A stretch of 34,647 nucleotides of DNA from Variovorax sp. (GCA_004210915.1 SEGS01000037.1:1-34647); one strand, 5' to 3'; positions 8,856 through 17,639 are shown, numbered from the stretch's first letter. Translations and numbers: made by a program. The notes: generated from the sequence alone by a model not told the origin.

Positions 8856-9599
8856 ATGCACAAACTGGTACTGATTCGCCACGGTGAATCGACCTGGAAT
8901 CTCGAGAACCGCTTCACAGGCTGGACCGATGTCGACCTGACCGACACTGGTGTCGAGCAGGCCAAACAGGCCGGTCGGCTGCTCAAGGCAGAGGGCTATG
9001 ACTTCGATGTGGCCTACACCAGCGTGCTCAAGCGCGCCACCCGCACGCTCTGGCACACGCTGGACGAACTCGACCGCACCTGGCTGCCCGTGGTGCATTC
9101 GTGGCGCCTCAACGAGCGCCATTACGGCGGTCTGCAGGGTCTGAACAAGGCCGAAACCGCCAAGAAGTACGGCGACGAGCAGGTGCTGGTCTGGCGCCGC
9201 AGCTACAGCACCCCGCCGCCGCCGCTGGAGTCGGGCGACCCGCGCAGCGAGCGTGGTGATGTGCGCTATGCCAAGCTGTCGCCCGAGCAGATTCCGTTGA
9301 CCGAGTGCCTGAAGGACACGGTGGCGCGCGTGCTGCCGTTCTGGAACGAGTCGATGGCCCCGGCCATCCGCACCGGTCGCCGGCTGGTGGTGGCGGCCCA
9401 CGGCAACTCGATCCGGGCGCTCGTGAAGTACCTGGACGGCATCTCGGACGACGCCATCGTGGGACTGAACATCCCCAACGGCATCCCGCTGGTGTACGAA
9501 CTGGACGACGACCTCAAGCCGTTGCGCCATTACTACCTGGGCGACGCGGACGCCGCCGAAAAGGCCGCGGCAGCCGTCGCTTCGCAAGGCAAGGGCTGA
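8856..9599 (+). CDS. gpmA: 2,3-bisphosphoglycerate-dependent phosphoglycerate mutase
   Basis: Interconverts 3- and 2-phosphoglycerate in glycolysis and gluconeogenesis. The 247-residue product has the RHGE motif with the phosphorylated His9, the general acid-base Glu87 in LNERHYG, and the second histidine H182 in [10 protein letters not shown]. Length matches the cofactor-dependent enzyme (E. coli 250). The open frame extends upstream, but the ATG at 8856 gives the family N-terminus [12 protein letters not shown]. It stands between the divergent rhodanese cluster and ctpA, which follows 97 bases later on the same strand. Confidence 0.98.
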   Translation: MHKLVLIRHGESTWNLENRFTGWTDVDLTDTGVEQAKQAGRLLKAEGYDFDVAYTSVLKRATRTLWHTLDELDRTWLPVVHSWRLNERHYGGLQGLNKAETAKKYGDEQVLVWRRSYSTPPPPLESGDPRSERGDVRYAKLSPEQIPLTECLKDTVARVLPFWNESMAPAIRTGRRLVVAAHGNSIRALVKYLDGISDDAIVGLNIPNGIPLVYELDDDLKPLRHYYLGDADAAEKAAAAVASQGKG

Positions 9600-9696
9600 A
9601 CAAAGCCCCGGGCGGTGCGTTCTTGCGGAACCCCGGCGGGCAAATTGCTTCCAAGCTGTGTATATTGGTTCGACAGCCGACAAGGACACTCAAATA

Positions 9697-11139
9697 ATGG
9701 GCCAGAAACTGAAGATCACCGGCTGGGTCGCCGCAGGCGCCGTTGCCGGCGTCTTGACCACCGTCTCGCTGCAAACCGTCGCGCGGGGCACCATGGCCCC
9801 GCTGCCACTGGAAGAACTGCAGCAACTCGCCGCCGTCTTCGGCATGGTCAAGAGCGACTATGTCGAGCCGGTCGATGAGAAGAAGCTGATTTCCGACGCT
9901 ATCTCGGGCATGGTGGCCGGGCTTGACCCGCACTCGCAGTACTTCGACAAGAAATCCTTCAAGGAATTTCGCGAAGGCACGAGTGGCCGCTTCGTCGGGG
10001 TGGGCATCGAGATTTCCCAGGAAGACGGCCTCATCAAGGTGGTCTCGCCGATCGAAGGCTCGCCCGCCTTCCGCGCGGGCCTCAAGCCCAACGACATGAT
10101 CACCCGCATCGACGACACGGCGGTGCGCGGCCTGAGCCTGAACGAAGCGGTCAAGCGCATGCGCGGCGAGGCCAACACCAAAGTGCTCCTCACGATCTTC
10201 CGCAAGGATGAAAACCGCACCTTCCCGGTGACGATCACGCGCGAGGAGATCCGGACGCAATCCGTTCGCGGCAAGGTCGTGGAACCGGGCTACGGCTGGA
10301 TTCGGCTGTCGCAATTCCAGGAGCGCACGGTCGACGACTTCGTGAAGAAGGTCGAGGAAATCTACAAACAGGAGCCCAACCTCAAGGGGCTGGTGCTCGA
10401 TCTGCGTAACGATCCGGGCGGCCTGCTCGATGCGGCCGTGGCTGTGTCGGCGGCGTTTCTGCCTGCCAACGTGACCGTGGTGTCGACCGATGGTCAACTG
10501 GCCGACAGCAAGTCGGTCTACAAGGCTGCGCCCGAGTTCTACCAGCGCCGTTCGGGCAGCGACCCCTTGCGCAGCCTGCCGGCGGCCCTCAAGACCGTGC
10601 CTTTGGTGGTGCTGGTCAACGAAGGCTCGGCCTCGGCCAGCGAAATCGTCGCGGGCGCGTTGCAGGATCACAAGCGCGCCATCGTGATGGGCAGCCAGAC
10701 CTTCGGCAAGGGCTCCGTGCAGACCGTGCGACCGCTGGGCCCTGACACCGGCCTCAAGATCACGACGGCCCGCTACTACACGCCGAGCGGAACGTCGATC
10801 CAGGCCAAGGGCATCGTTCCCAATGTGCTGATCGACGAAAGCGCCGAAGGCAGTCCTTTCGCTGCGCTGCGCATGCGCGAGGCCGACCTCGAAAAGCATC
10901 TGGCCAGCGGCCAGGGCCCGGAGGTGAAAGACCCCGAGCGTGAAAAGGCGCGCGATGAAGCCCGCAAGCGCCTCGAAGAAGAAGCCAAGAAGCCGCCGCA
11001 GGACCGGAAGGTGCCCGAGTTCGGGACCGACAAGGACTTCCCGCTGGTGCAAGCGCTCAACCGGCTCAAGGGCCAACCGGTGGTGGCCAGCAAGACGCAG
11101 GTGATCGTCGAGAACAAGGAAGAGAAAAAGGAAAACTGA
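9697..11139 (+). CDS. S41 carboxyl-terminal processing protease (CtpA/Prc family)
   Basis: A periplasmic serine protease that trims protein C-termini; relatives act on cell-wall hydrolases and lipoproteins. The 480-residue protein has an N-terminal hydrophobic segment (about 9-27, signal peptide or anchor), a PDZ domain (about 85-165) and the S41 catalytic domain. The Ser-Lys dyad is S313 in NEGSASASE and K338 in FGKGSVQ, spaced 25 residues as in B. subtilis CtpB. A charged Lys/Glu-rich C-terminal tail (about 400-480) follows. The ATG at 9697 has AAGGA ten bases upstream; an in-frame GTG at 9658 is less likely. It ends at a stem-loop terminator. Confidence 0.95.
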   Translation: MGQKLKITGWVAAGAVAGVLTTVSLQTVARGTMAPLPLEELQQLAAVFGMVKSDYVEPVDEKKLISDAISGMVAGLDPHSQYFDKKSFKEFREGTSGRFVGVGIEISQEDGLIKVVSPIEGSPAFRAGLKPNDMITRIDDTAVRGLSLNEAVKRMRGEANTKVLLTIFRKDENRTFPVTITREEIRTQSVRGKVVEPGYGWIRLSQFQERTVDDFVKKVEEIYKQEPNLKGLVLDLRNDPGGLLDAAVAVSAAFLPANVTVVSTDGQLADSKSVYKAAPEFYQRRSGSDPLRSLPAALKTVPLVVLVNEGSASASEIVAGALQDHKRAIVMGSQTFGKGSVQTVRPLGPDTGLKITTARYYTPSGTSIQAKGIVPNVLIDESAEGSPFAALRMREADLEKHLASGQGPEVKDPEREKARDEARKRLEEEAKKPPQDRKVPEFGTDKDFPLVQALNRLKGQPVVASKTQVIVENKEEKKEN

Positions 11140-11149
11140 TCTTCCGCCT

Positions 11150-11171
11150 ATCGGCCTCTTCGGAGGCCGAT
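11150..11171 (+). terminator. Stem-loop terminator after ctpA
   Basis: A perfect 9-bp stem (ATCGGCCTC / GAGGCCGAT) closes a C-TTCG-G loop, the very stable UUCG tetraloop, 10 bases after the ctpA stop. The following bases GGTTTGTGG are only weakly T-rich, so termination may be partial and the ThiF-like gene could be read through. Confidence 0.65.
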
Positions 11172-11216
11172 GGTTTGTGGAGCCAGTCCTTTTAACGCTC
11201 ACCGCGGGACCCCAGC

Positions 11217-11966
11217 TTGGAAGACGAAGACCTGCTGCGCTATTCGCGGCACATCCTGCTTGAGGAGTTCGGCATCGACGGACAGGCCCGCGTCAGTGCC
11301 GGTCATGCCCTGGTCATCGGCGCTGGCGGGTTGGGCTCCCCGGCGCTGCTCTACCTGGCAGCGGCGGGCGTTGGCCGCATTACCGTCGTCGATCCCGACA
11401 ACGTGGACCTGACCAATCTGCAGCGGCAGATCGTCCATACGACGGCGCGCGTAGGCGCGCCCAAAGTCGATTCCGCGGCTGCGGGCATGCAGGCCATCAA
11501 CCCCGAGATCGTGATCGATACGCACATCGCACGCGCCGATGAAGTGCTGCTCGACCGGCTGGTGCCCACGGCGGATGTGGTGCTCGATTGCAGCGACAAC
11601 TTCGCGACGCGCCACGCGGTCAACCGCGCATGCGTGCAGCACCGCAAGCCACTGGTCGCAGGTGCCGCGATCCGGTTCGACGGCCAGCTCAGCGTGTACG
11701 ACGCGCGCGATGCGGCGTCGCCCTGCTACGCCTGCATCTTTCCGCCGGAAGCGGCGTTCGAAGAGACGCTTTGTGCGGTGCTCGGTGTGTTCGCGCCGGT
11801 GGTTGGCACGATCGGCACGCTGCAAGCTCACGAGGCCCTCAAACTGCTGGCCGGCATTGCGCCCTCGCTGGCTGGCCGCTTGCTGATGTTTGACGGCCGC
11901 CGCACGGCCTTCGACTCCCTCCGCGTCGCGCGCGATCCGCACTGCAGCGTCTGCGCGCCGCGCTGA
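11217..11966 (+). CDS. ThiF/MoeB-type adenylyltransferase (E1-like)
   Basis: Adenylates the C-terminus of a ubiquitin-like sulfur carrier (ThiS or MoaD). The 249-residue protein has the nucleotide motif GAGGLG (35-40), LTNLQRQI with the conserved Arg (67-72), DCSDNF, and zinc pairs C170/C173 and C243/C246. C186 in ETLCAVLGV sits where ThiF-type enzymes have a catalytic cysteine. Sequence does not separate MoeB from ThiF; no thi or moa gene is adjacent. The start is TTG at 11217, giving the family N-terminus EDEDLLRYSRHI; no ATG or GTG is available upstream in frame before a stop is met, and only a weak GGGA precedes it. It ends 22 bases before the convergent AsmA gene. Confidence 0.92.
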   Translation: MEDEDLLRYSRHILLEEFGIDGQARVSAGHALVIGAGGLGSPALLYLAAAGVGRITVVDPDNVDLTNLQRQIVHTTARVGAPKVDSAAAGMQAINPEIVIDTHIARADEVLLDRLVPTADVVLDCSDNFATRHAVNRACVQHRKPLVAGAAIRFDGQLSVYDARDAASPCYACIFPPEAAFEETLCAVLGVFAPVVGTIGTLQAHEALKLLAGIAPSLAGRLLMFDGRRTAFDSLRVARDPHCSVCAPR

Positions 11967-11988
11967 GCTTCGAGCCCCGGTTCTGGCC

Positions 11989-14016
11989 TCAGGGACGCGC
12001 GGTGCGCGCCCGCTTCGCGCCTGCAGCCGCGGCGCCGCCCGCCGTCGGTTTGGCCGCATCGGCCAGCACAGCCTGACAGTCCGCATCTTCGCCCGGCCCG
12101 GTCTCGATGGTGGCCGCCAGCGCGAGCAACGGGTTGATCGCGCCAAGCGCCAGGGCGGCAAGCCCCCGCCCTGCCAGCGGCGCCGCCTGAACACCCGCCT
12201 TGGGCGACCCGAAGGTGCCACCCACCACGAGCGGCGTGCGCAAGGAAAGGATGCTCACATCCTTGGGCTGCGGGCGAATAACGAAATCGAGCGTTTCTGC
12301 GCCCAGGTTGGCTTGCCCCGTGACGGTGAAGACCGTGTCGTCAGTGTCGAAGGTCAGACTGCGGCCCACCATGACGCCCTTGTTGACGTCGAAAGCGACG
12401 GCGGCGCAGCGCAGCACCACGTTGTTGTCACCACTCAACAGGAACTTGATCACCTCTGCGCCGTCCAGGCCCATGAACTCCAGCAACAGATTGCTGAAGC
12501 GGCCGCGGCCCGTCAGCGCTGCCACGTCGCCGGAGGCGTTGCCCAGCCAGCTGGCGACCGAGTTGCCGCGCCCCGACAGGTTGACGCGGCCTTGCAGCGT
12601 GCTGAAGCTGCTGCGCATCGTCTCCACCTTCGGGATCAGGCGGTTCAGCTGCATGCCGCGCAACTCCAGCGACGCACGAATGTCCGCAGGGTTTTGCGTC
12701 GCATCGATGCGGATGCCGCCGGCCAGCTTGCCACCGCCCACGCCCAACTCGAGCGGCTCCAGCGCGAGCACGCCGTCGGTGAGCTTCACATGCACGCTGC
12801 CACTGTCCAGCGGCACGTCACGCACATTGCGGATGCGCTCGGCGCTGTACTTCACGTCGGCATTCATCGCGCGCAGGCGCTCAAAATCGAGCGGTGCGGT
12901 CGGCAGCACTTTGGCATTGGTGGGGCGCGCTGCCTTCGACAAGGTCGGCGGCGGCGCAACGCCCTCCACCGCCTTGGCCGAGCGCTCCGTCGGCGGCAGG
13001 CCGATCAGCGGCCCCAGATCGTCCATGTCCATCACGCGGGAACGCAGTTCGCCAGCCAGCTGCGGAACGCTGCCCGCCTGGTCAAAACTCATGTCTCCCG
13101 CAATATCGGACAGACCAAGCCGGCCCTTCATCCCAACCGCTTCCCAACGCGTGCCCCGCTTGCGCAGATCACCGCTCAGCGCATAGGGCGAGGTCTGCGG
13201 CAGCGCGATGCCCAGCAGCGGATACAGCGCGCCGAGCGATTGCCCGCGGATGTCGAACTTGGCATCGATGCCATCGAGCCCGTCGAGCTCGGCCACGGTG
13301 CCGGACGCCTTGAGGCGCGTCTGACCGGCGGCCGCCTCGATCTCGAGCGGAAAAGGTGGCCGACCTGCGGCGGTGAGCTGCAACACGTCGCCGGTGCGGC
13401 CCTTGGCTGTGAGCGGCTGCCCCTGATACCGACCCTTGATGGCGTACGCGAGCGGCATGTCGCCGCGCTCGGTGTCGTAGGTGAGGTCGACGTGGAGATC
13501 CACGCCCAGGTGAGCGGCCAAAAAATCGATCGCACCGCCATCAACCTGGACCAGACCAATCGTGGGCGTCTGCCCACCGCCGGAACTTGGGGGCGAGCTC
13601 GCATCGCCCAACGCCCAGGTGCGATGCCCATCCTTTTCCATCTGCAGGCCGACCAGCGGAGACGCAAGCACCAGCCGCGGCAAGATCACCTTGCCACCGA
13701 TCAGCGGCCAGATCCGGATATCGAATTCCGCACGTTCGGCTTTCACCAGATACGGGTCGCGCGCCCAGGTCGGATTCGCAAACTCAATGCCGTCGAAATG
13801 GACGGTCGCTGTTCTTAGACCCAGATCGACGTCCAGGCGGCGCGTGATCTCGAACTTGCGTCCCGTCTTCTCGCTCACGTACCGGTTGATCGGCTCGCGC
13901 AGCACGTCCCATGGAAAGAAGATAACGACCAGCACCAAAGCCGCAATCAACAGCGCAAAGCCTGCGGCGAGCTTCTGCCACAGTGGTCGCCGTTGCGGAT
14001 GGGCCAGATCTGTCAT
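11989..14016 (-). CDS. AsmA-family protein
   Basis: A large envelope protein of about 675 residues. AsmA-like proteins are anchored in the inner membrane by one N-terminal helix and span the periplasm; relatives are implicated in phospholipid transport and outer-membrane assembly. Here the helix is at about 14-37 and is followed by REPINRYVSEKTGRKFEI, the family's N-terminal signature region. The rest is beta-rich with repeated amphipathic strands, ending in an Ala-rich tail. The ATG at 14016 is preferred; a TTG at 14028 overlaps the stop of the upstream small gene and is the alternative. Tight spacing to that gene indicates one transcript. Confidence 0.92.
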   Translation of the reverse strand: MTDLAHPQRRPLWQKLAAGFALLIAALVLVVIFFPWDVLREPINRYVSEKTGRKFEITRRLDVDLGLRTATVHFDGIEFANPTWARDPYLVKAERAEFDIRIWPLIGGKVILPRLVLASPLVGLQMEKDGHRTWALGDASSPPSSGGGQTPTIGLVQVDGGAIDFLAAHLGVDLHVDLTYDTERGDMPLAYAIKGRYQGQPLTAKGRTGDVLQLTAAGRPPFPLEIEAAAGQTRLKASGTVAELDGLDGIDAKFDIRGQSLGALYPLLGIALPQTSPYALSGDLRKRGTRWEAVGMKGRLGLSDIAGDMSFDQAGSVPQLAGELRSRVMDMDDLGPLIGLPPTERSAKAVEGVAPPPTLSKAARPTNAKVLPTAPLDFERLRAMNADVKYSAERIRNVRDVPLDSGSVHVKLTDGVLALEPLELGVGGGKLAGGIRIDATQNPADIRASLELRGMQLNRLIPKVETMRSSFSTLQGRVNLSGRGNSVASWLGNASGDVAALTGRGRFSNLLLEFMGLDGAEVIKFLLSGDNNVVLRCAAVAFDVNKGVMVGRSLTFDTDDTVFTVTGQANLGAETLDFVIRPQPKDVSILSLRTPLVVGGTFGSPKAGVQAAPLAGRGLAALALGAINPLLALAATIETGPGEDADCQAVLADAAKPTAGGAAAAGAKRARTARP

Positions 14017-14024
14017 CGCCAATA

Positions 14025-14228
14025 TCAATCACGCCCCGATGTCGCACCCGAAGGGCTTTCGGTCAGTACCCCGCTGCTCACTGGCGCGACTGCTTCTACC
14101 GCCGAGCGCGCACCTTCCACCAGACGCAGTTCGGCATTGCCGACCTCCCCGTTAGCGACCACGGCAGCGGCCATCACGGCCAGTACACCCACCAGCACAC
14201 CGGTGTAGACATAGTTCATTCGGGTCAT
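14025..14228 (-). CDS. Small single-pass membrane protein upstream of AsmA gene
   Basis: A 67-residue protein, not recognised. It starts at ATG 14228, six bases after AGAGG, which is a good ribosome site. It has one hydrophobic segment (about 7-25) and an Ala/Val/Ser-rich tail, so it is either anchored in the inner membrane or exported. Its TGA overlaps a possible TTG start of the AsmA gene and lies eight bases before the ATG I used, so the two are probably translated together. Low complexity leaves some doubt that it is a real gene; the ribosome site and spacing favour it. Confidence 0.6.
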   Translation of the reverse strand: MTRMNYVYTGVLVGVLAVMAAAVVANGEVGNAELRLVEGARSAVEAVAPVSSGVLTESPSGATSGRD

Positions 14229-14285
14229 CTCATGCCTCTGCGGATCAGACAGGTTGAAGGCGGCGAGCCATTCCCGACACCGTAG

Positions 14286-14302
14286 CGCAGCGTAAGGCTG
14301 CG
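14286..14302. other. Small stem-loop upstream of the small membrane-protein gene
   Basis: CGCAGC / GCTGCG, 6 bp with a five-base loop, lies in the 219-base divergent gap between the small membrane-protein gene and the receiver gene. No terminator tail is present. The gap also holds the nested hairpins at 14356-14383; no convincing promoter was seen. Confidence 0.35.
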
Positions 14303-14355
14303 TTGAGGGGAGCGCGGTCGGTGGCGCACCGCTACACCTGTGCGCTATCGCCTAC

Positions 14356-14383
14356 GCCCGCGTGGCGGGCAGCGATGCCCGCC
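14356..14383. repeat. Nested alternative hairpins before the receiver gene
   Basis: Three alternating arms, GCCCGC, GCGGGC and GCCCGC, allow two mutually exclusive hairpins: 14356-14370 (6 bp, 3-base loop) and 14364-14383 (7 bp, GGCGGGC / GCCCGCC, 6-base loop). The element sits about 65 bases before the receiver gene start. It could be a palindromic repeat of the REP type or a conformational switch in the leader. Confidence 0.45.
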
Positions 14384-14447
14384 TACAGCCATTGCGCGTT
14401 CGAGCCGGCATGATGGCGTCTCGATCCCGGGAGGCCAAGGTCGCCGC

Positions 14448-14855
14448 ATGACCCACAGACTGAAAACCTACATCGTCGAGGATAACGAGACGATCCGCGA
14501 GAACCTTGTGGCGACACTGGAGGAGCTGGCACACGCTGCCGTCATTGGTTTCTCCGAAACCGAATCGGCGGCCGTCGCGTGGCTTGGCGCACACGATGCC
14601 GAGTGGAATCTCGCCATCGTCGATCTGTTTCTGAAGCAAGGCAGTGGATTGGGCGTGCTGCAGGCGAGCGCGAACCGCGCGAACACGCAAAAGGTGGTGG
14701 TGCTGAGCAACTATGCGACCCCCGATATCCGCCGGCGTTGTGCGGAGCTGGGGGTGGATGCCGTATTCGACAAATCGAACGAAATTGAAGGGCTGATCGC
14801 GTTCTGCATGAACCACGACGCAGCCCTGGAAGCACTGGCATGCGCGCAGTGCTGA
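14448..14855 (+). CDS. Stand-alone receiver-domain response regulator
   Basis: A 135-residue protein consisting of one receiver domain and no output domain. Acidic pocket residues are E11/D12, the phosphoacceptor is D59 in LAIVDLFL, the switch Ser is S87 in VVVLSN, and the conserved Lys is K109. The ATG at 14448 follows AAGG by seven bases and gives a family-like start (LKTYIVEDN); the upstream extension is not supported. It ends with an Ala/Cys-rich stretch containing a C-x2-C. Single-domain receivers act as phosphate relays or bind partners. It lies convergent to the NarL-type regulator, beside the CHASE3 kinase, which is its likeliest but unproven partner. Confidence 0.85.
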   Translation: MTHRLKTYIVEDNETIRENLVATLEELAHAAVIGFSETESAAVAWLGAHDAEWNLAIVDLFLKQGSGLGVLQASANRANTQKVVVLSNYATPDIRRRCAELGVDAVFDKSNEIEGLIAFCMNHDAALEALACAQC

Positions 14856-14864
14856 CGAGGTCCA

Positions 14865-14883
14865 GCGCGCGGCGGCCGCGCGC
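14865..14883. other. GC-rich hairpin between convergent regulator genes
   Basis: GCGCGCG / CGCGCGC, 7 bp with a five-base loop, lies in the 53-base gap between the converging receiver and NarL-type genes. It has no T-tract on either side, so a termination role is uncertain. Confidence 0.35.
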
Positions 14884-14908
14884 CGCGCGAGGCCGCAAGA
14901 AGCAGCGA

Positions 14909-15541
14909 TCAGTCGATCAGCTTGTTCTTCAGTGCGTAATACGTGAGATCACTGTTCGAGGAGAGGTTCATCTTCTCCATCAGGCGCGTGCGATAGGTGC
15001 TGACAGTTTTCACGGACAGCGACAGCGTCTTGGCGATGTCCCCGGCAGTCTCTCCCTTGGCCAGCTTCAGGAACACCTGGAACTCGCGCTCCGAGAGATG
15101 CTCGTGCGGCGCGGCGTCGTCCTTCCGGTCGAGTTGGCGGGCCAGGAGTTCGGCGACCGCCGGCGTGATGTAGCGACGGCCCAGGGAAATGGTGCGGATG
15201 GCATTGACGATCTCCATCGGATCGCATTCCTTGTTGAGGTAACCGCTGGCACCCTGACGGATCAGGTTCATCGCATAGTGCTCTTCCGGGTAGCCGCTGA
15301 GGATGAGAATGCCCACATCCGGCGCTTTGGCGCGGATCATGGCCAGCGCGTCGATGCCGCTCTGGCCGGGCATCGAAAGGTCCATCACCAGCACGTCGAG
15401 TTCCGTGGTGCGCACAAGCTCGATGGCCTCGCGCCCGCTGGCCGCCTCACCCGCCACGCGAAGGTCGACGTGCTCGGAGAAAAACTGCCGCAGTCCAGAG
15501 CGCACGATGGCGTGGTCGTCCACAATCCCGATTTTGATCAT
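14909..15541 (-). CDS. NarL/FixJ-family response regulator
   Basis: A 210-residue DNA-binding regulator. The N-terminal receiver domain has the acidic pair D8/D9, phosphoacceptor D54 in LVMDLSMPG and the conserved Lys in GYLNKE. The C-terminal LuxR-type helix-turn-helix (about 145-205) contains LSEREFQVFLKLAKG and the recognition helix region SVKTVSTYRTRLMEKM. Overall it resembles the UvrY/GacA-type group. It is divergent from the histidine kinase across 128 bases, the standard arrangement for a two-component pair, so the kinase is its probable phosphodonor. Target genes are unknown; the stress genes downstream of the kinase are candidates by position. Confidence 0.95.
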   Translation of the reverse strand: MIKIGIVDDHAIVRSGLRQFFSEHVDLRVAGEAASGREAIELVRTTELDVLVMDLSMPGQSGIDALAMIRAKAPDVGILILSGYPEEHYAMNLIRQGASGYLNKECDPMEIVNAIRTISLGRRYITPAVAELLARQLDRKDDAAPHEHLSEREFQVFLKLAKGETAGDIAKTLSLSVKTVSTYRTRLMEKMNLSSNSDLTYYALKNKLID

Positions 15542-15669
15542 CTGTTACTTTCGTCGTTGTGCTGCGGCTTGATCCGCAGCATGCAAGTCCCTGTTCGGCG
15601 TCGATTATTCACGAATTCAATTCACCGGCCACTTCACCCGCCACTTCACAGGCATTACGCGGAGCTCCG

Positions 15670-17010
15670 ATGCGCTGGTTAGCCTTTCCCAAGATGACGC
15701 TGAGCCTTGTGCTTGCGCTTGTCGCTGCCCTGGTCCTCACGGGCATCAACGAATTTGGTTATCGCCAATCTTCGCGCGCGTTGGCAGAGATCAGCCAGGC
15801 GCATCAGGTGCGGCTGCTGCTGGGTAACGTGATCCAGGACGTGCTGAACGCCGAAACCGGTCAACGTGGCTTTCTGTTGACAGGCGAGGCCCGGTATCGC
15901 GCTCCCTACGATGCAGCCGTCGCCCAGATCGATGACCACCTGCTCGCGCTGCGCCAGTTGTACAAGGACCGTGTCACGGAAAGCCGCAAGTTGACCCTCC
16001 TGACGGGACACACGCAACGCAAGCTGGCGGAAATGGAAATGAGCATGCGTCTGCGCCAGGAAGGCAAGGACGACGCATGGCGTTTTGTGATGACCACGGA
16101 TGTCGGGCGCGAAGAGATGGAGGCGATCCGCGTCCAGGCAGCGGAACTGATCGCGCTCAGCGATGCGTCGTTGAAGGCGGGCGAGGCTCAGGTGTCGCGT
16201 TCGCTGGCGCTGGGGCGACTGGGTGTGGCGTTCGTTGCCCTGGTCGCCCTGCTCGCCTTCGTGCTTTACCTGCGCCAGACGCACCTGTTGCGCTCCGCCG
16301 GCGAACGTCAGCAGGAAGCCCTGCAGAAAGAGCGCAACGCGCTGGAAGACGAGGTGCGCGAACGCACGGCCACGCTGACCGAATTGGCGACTCACTTGCA
16401 GAACGTGCAGGAGACCGAGCGCGGTTATTTGGCGCGCGAGTTGCACGACGAGTTGGGCTCGCTGCTCACCGCGGCCAAGCTCGACGTAGCCCGCCTGAAG
16501 TCGCGGTTGGCCGAGATGCCCGACGCCATCGAGCGCCTGCGCCATCTGACCGATCTGCTCAACAGCGGCATCGCGCTCAAGCGCCGGATCATCGAGGACC
16601 TGCGACCTTCGTCCTTGTCGAACCTGGGCCTGGTGGCGTCGCTGGAAATCCTCGGCCGCGAATTTGCCGATCGTTCGGGACTGCAGGTCGAGATGGCGCT
16701 CGAGCCCGTGAACACCGACGAGGCGCGGCAACTCACGATCTACCGCATGGTGCAGGAAGGCCTGACCAACATCAGCAAGTACGCGGATGCCACTGAGGCG
16801 ACCATCGTGATGAAGAATTACGAGAACCATCTGATCGTGGAGGTTTCGGACAACGGCAAGGGATTCGAGGTGGATCGCGCACGGCCGTCGACCCACGGTC
16901 TCGCGGGCATGCGGCACCGCGTGGAAGCGGCGCAAGGCAAGCTCAAGGTGTCATCGACCCCCGGCCAAGGCACGACGCTGAGCGCCATGCTGCCGGTGCG
17001 CGCGCACTGA
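15670..17010 (+). CDS. CHASE3-domain sensor histidine kinase
   Basis: A 446-residue inner-membrane kinase. Two membrane helices (about 8-28 and 180-200) flank a periplasmic CHASE3 sensor domain with the motif ETGQRGFLLTG. A coiled-coil follows, then the HisKA_3 domain with H259 in ARELHDELG, the form that pairs with NarL-type regulators, and an HATPase domain with VQEGLTN, DNGKGF and HGLAGMRHR. The ATG at 15670 has GGAG five bases upstream; the open frame extends further but the extension lacks support. It is divergent from the NarL-type regulator. The ligand of CHASE3 here is unknown. Confidence 0.95.
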   Translation: MRWLAFPKMTLSLVLALVAALVLTGINEFGYRQSSRALAEISQAHQVRLLLGNVIQDVLNAETGQRGFLLTGEARYRAPYDAAVAQIDDHLLALRQLYKDRVTESRKLTLLTGHTQRKLAEMEMSMRLRQEGKDDAWRFVMTTDVGREEMEAIRVQAAELIALSDASLKAGEAQVSRSLALGRLGVAFVALVALLAFVLYLRQTHLLRSAGERQQEALQKERNALEDEVRERTATLTELATHLQNVQETERGYLARELHDELGSLLTAAKLDVARLKSRLAEMPDAIERLRHLTDLLNSGIALKRRIIEDLRPSSLSNLGLVASLEILGREFADRSGLQVEMALEPVNTDEARQLTIYRMVQEGLTNISKYADATEATIVMKNYENHLIVEVSDNGKGFEVDRARPSTHGLAGMRHRVEAAQGKLKVSSTPGQGTTLSAMLPVRAH

Positions 17011-17225
17011 TCGAGCCGGCGCGTGCGTCTCTCCAGGTTTCTCTTCTACGCGATTCGTTCGTCTCCTACGTGCCACTTCCCCGGCTACTGACAGGCCGGG
17101 TGCGGCAAGACAGTTAGTCTTCACATGGCAGATCAGGAACCGGCTTCGTTCAGCTGGCCGTCACAAGGGCGGCATCGGTAGGATGATCGGGTTCTCGCCA
17201 TTTTTTCCCCAACCAAGGACTTCAC

Positions 17226-17603
17226 ATGAACACCACTGCCAAGACCCCTTCGCAACTCGCTGATGATGCGCGGCAAACGGCGAACGATGCAATCGACAGC
17301 ACGCGCGCCTACGCGCAGAACGCTGTCAACGCGGCCGGTGAAAAGGTGCGCGATATGCGCCGTGAAGTGGAACCCACGGTGGAGCAACTGGCAGCGCGTG
17401 TCCAGCAAGCCGTCCAGCGCGGCATCGATGCGGCATCCAGCAGCAGCGCGCGAGCACAGCGCCGCCTGGAGCAGGCAGCGGACGTGACTGGCAAGTACAT
17501 CTCCGACCAGCCGGTGCGCTCGGTCCTCGTGGCTGCCGCCGCTGGTGCGGCCATCGCCGCACTGCTGGTCCTGGCCACGCGCCGTGGCCACGACGACTAC
17601 TGA
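17226..17603 (+). CDS. DUF883 (YqjD/ElaB-like) membrane protein
   Basis: A 125-residue protein of the YqjD/ElaB/YgaM family: a long helical, Ala-rich N-terminal region (1-95), then DQPVRS and a C-terminal membrane helix (about 97-118) ending in charged residues. In E. coli such proteins are stationary-phase, inner-membrane-anchored and bind ribosomes. AAGGA stands six bases before the ATG. It begins a three-gene operon with a YqjE-like protein and an unnamed partner, matching the E. coli yqjD-yqjE-yqjK order. The 215-base region upstream (17011-17225) holds one weak inverted repeat (CCCGGC / GCCGGG) and no promoter I can defend. Confidence 0.9.
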   Translation: MNTTAKTPSQLADDARQTANDAIDSTRAYAQNAVNAAGEKVRDMRREVEPTVEQLAARVQQAVQRGIDAASSSSARAQRRLEQAADVTGKYISDQPVRSVLVAAAAGAAIAALLVLATRRGHDDY

Positions 17604-17639
17604 TCATTGACGCTTGCCGCACATTTCCGTCGGAGTCGC

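Noticed and set aside
11890..13818. A 642-codon open frame on the plus strand
   Set aside because: It is antisense to the AsmA-family gene, has a composition typical of GC-rich shadow frames (Arg, His, Gln, Ala), no domain, and no ribosome site.
17136..17166. GGAAC box resembling an ECF or sigma-E -35 before the DUF883 gene
   Set aside because: No matching -10 element occurs at the 16-17 base spacing; TCACAA lies 20 bases away. One five-base match is expected by chance.
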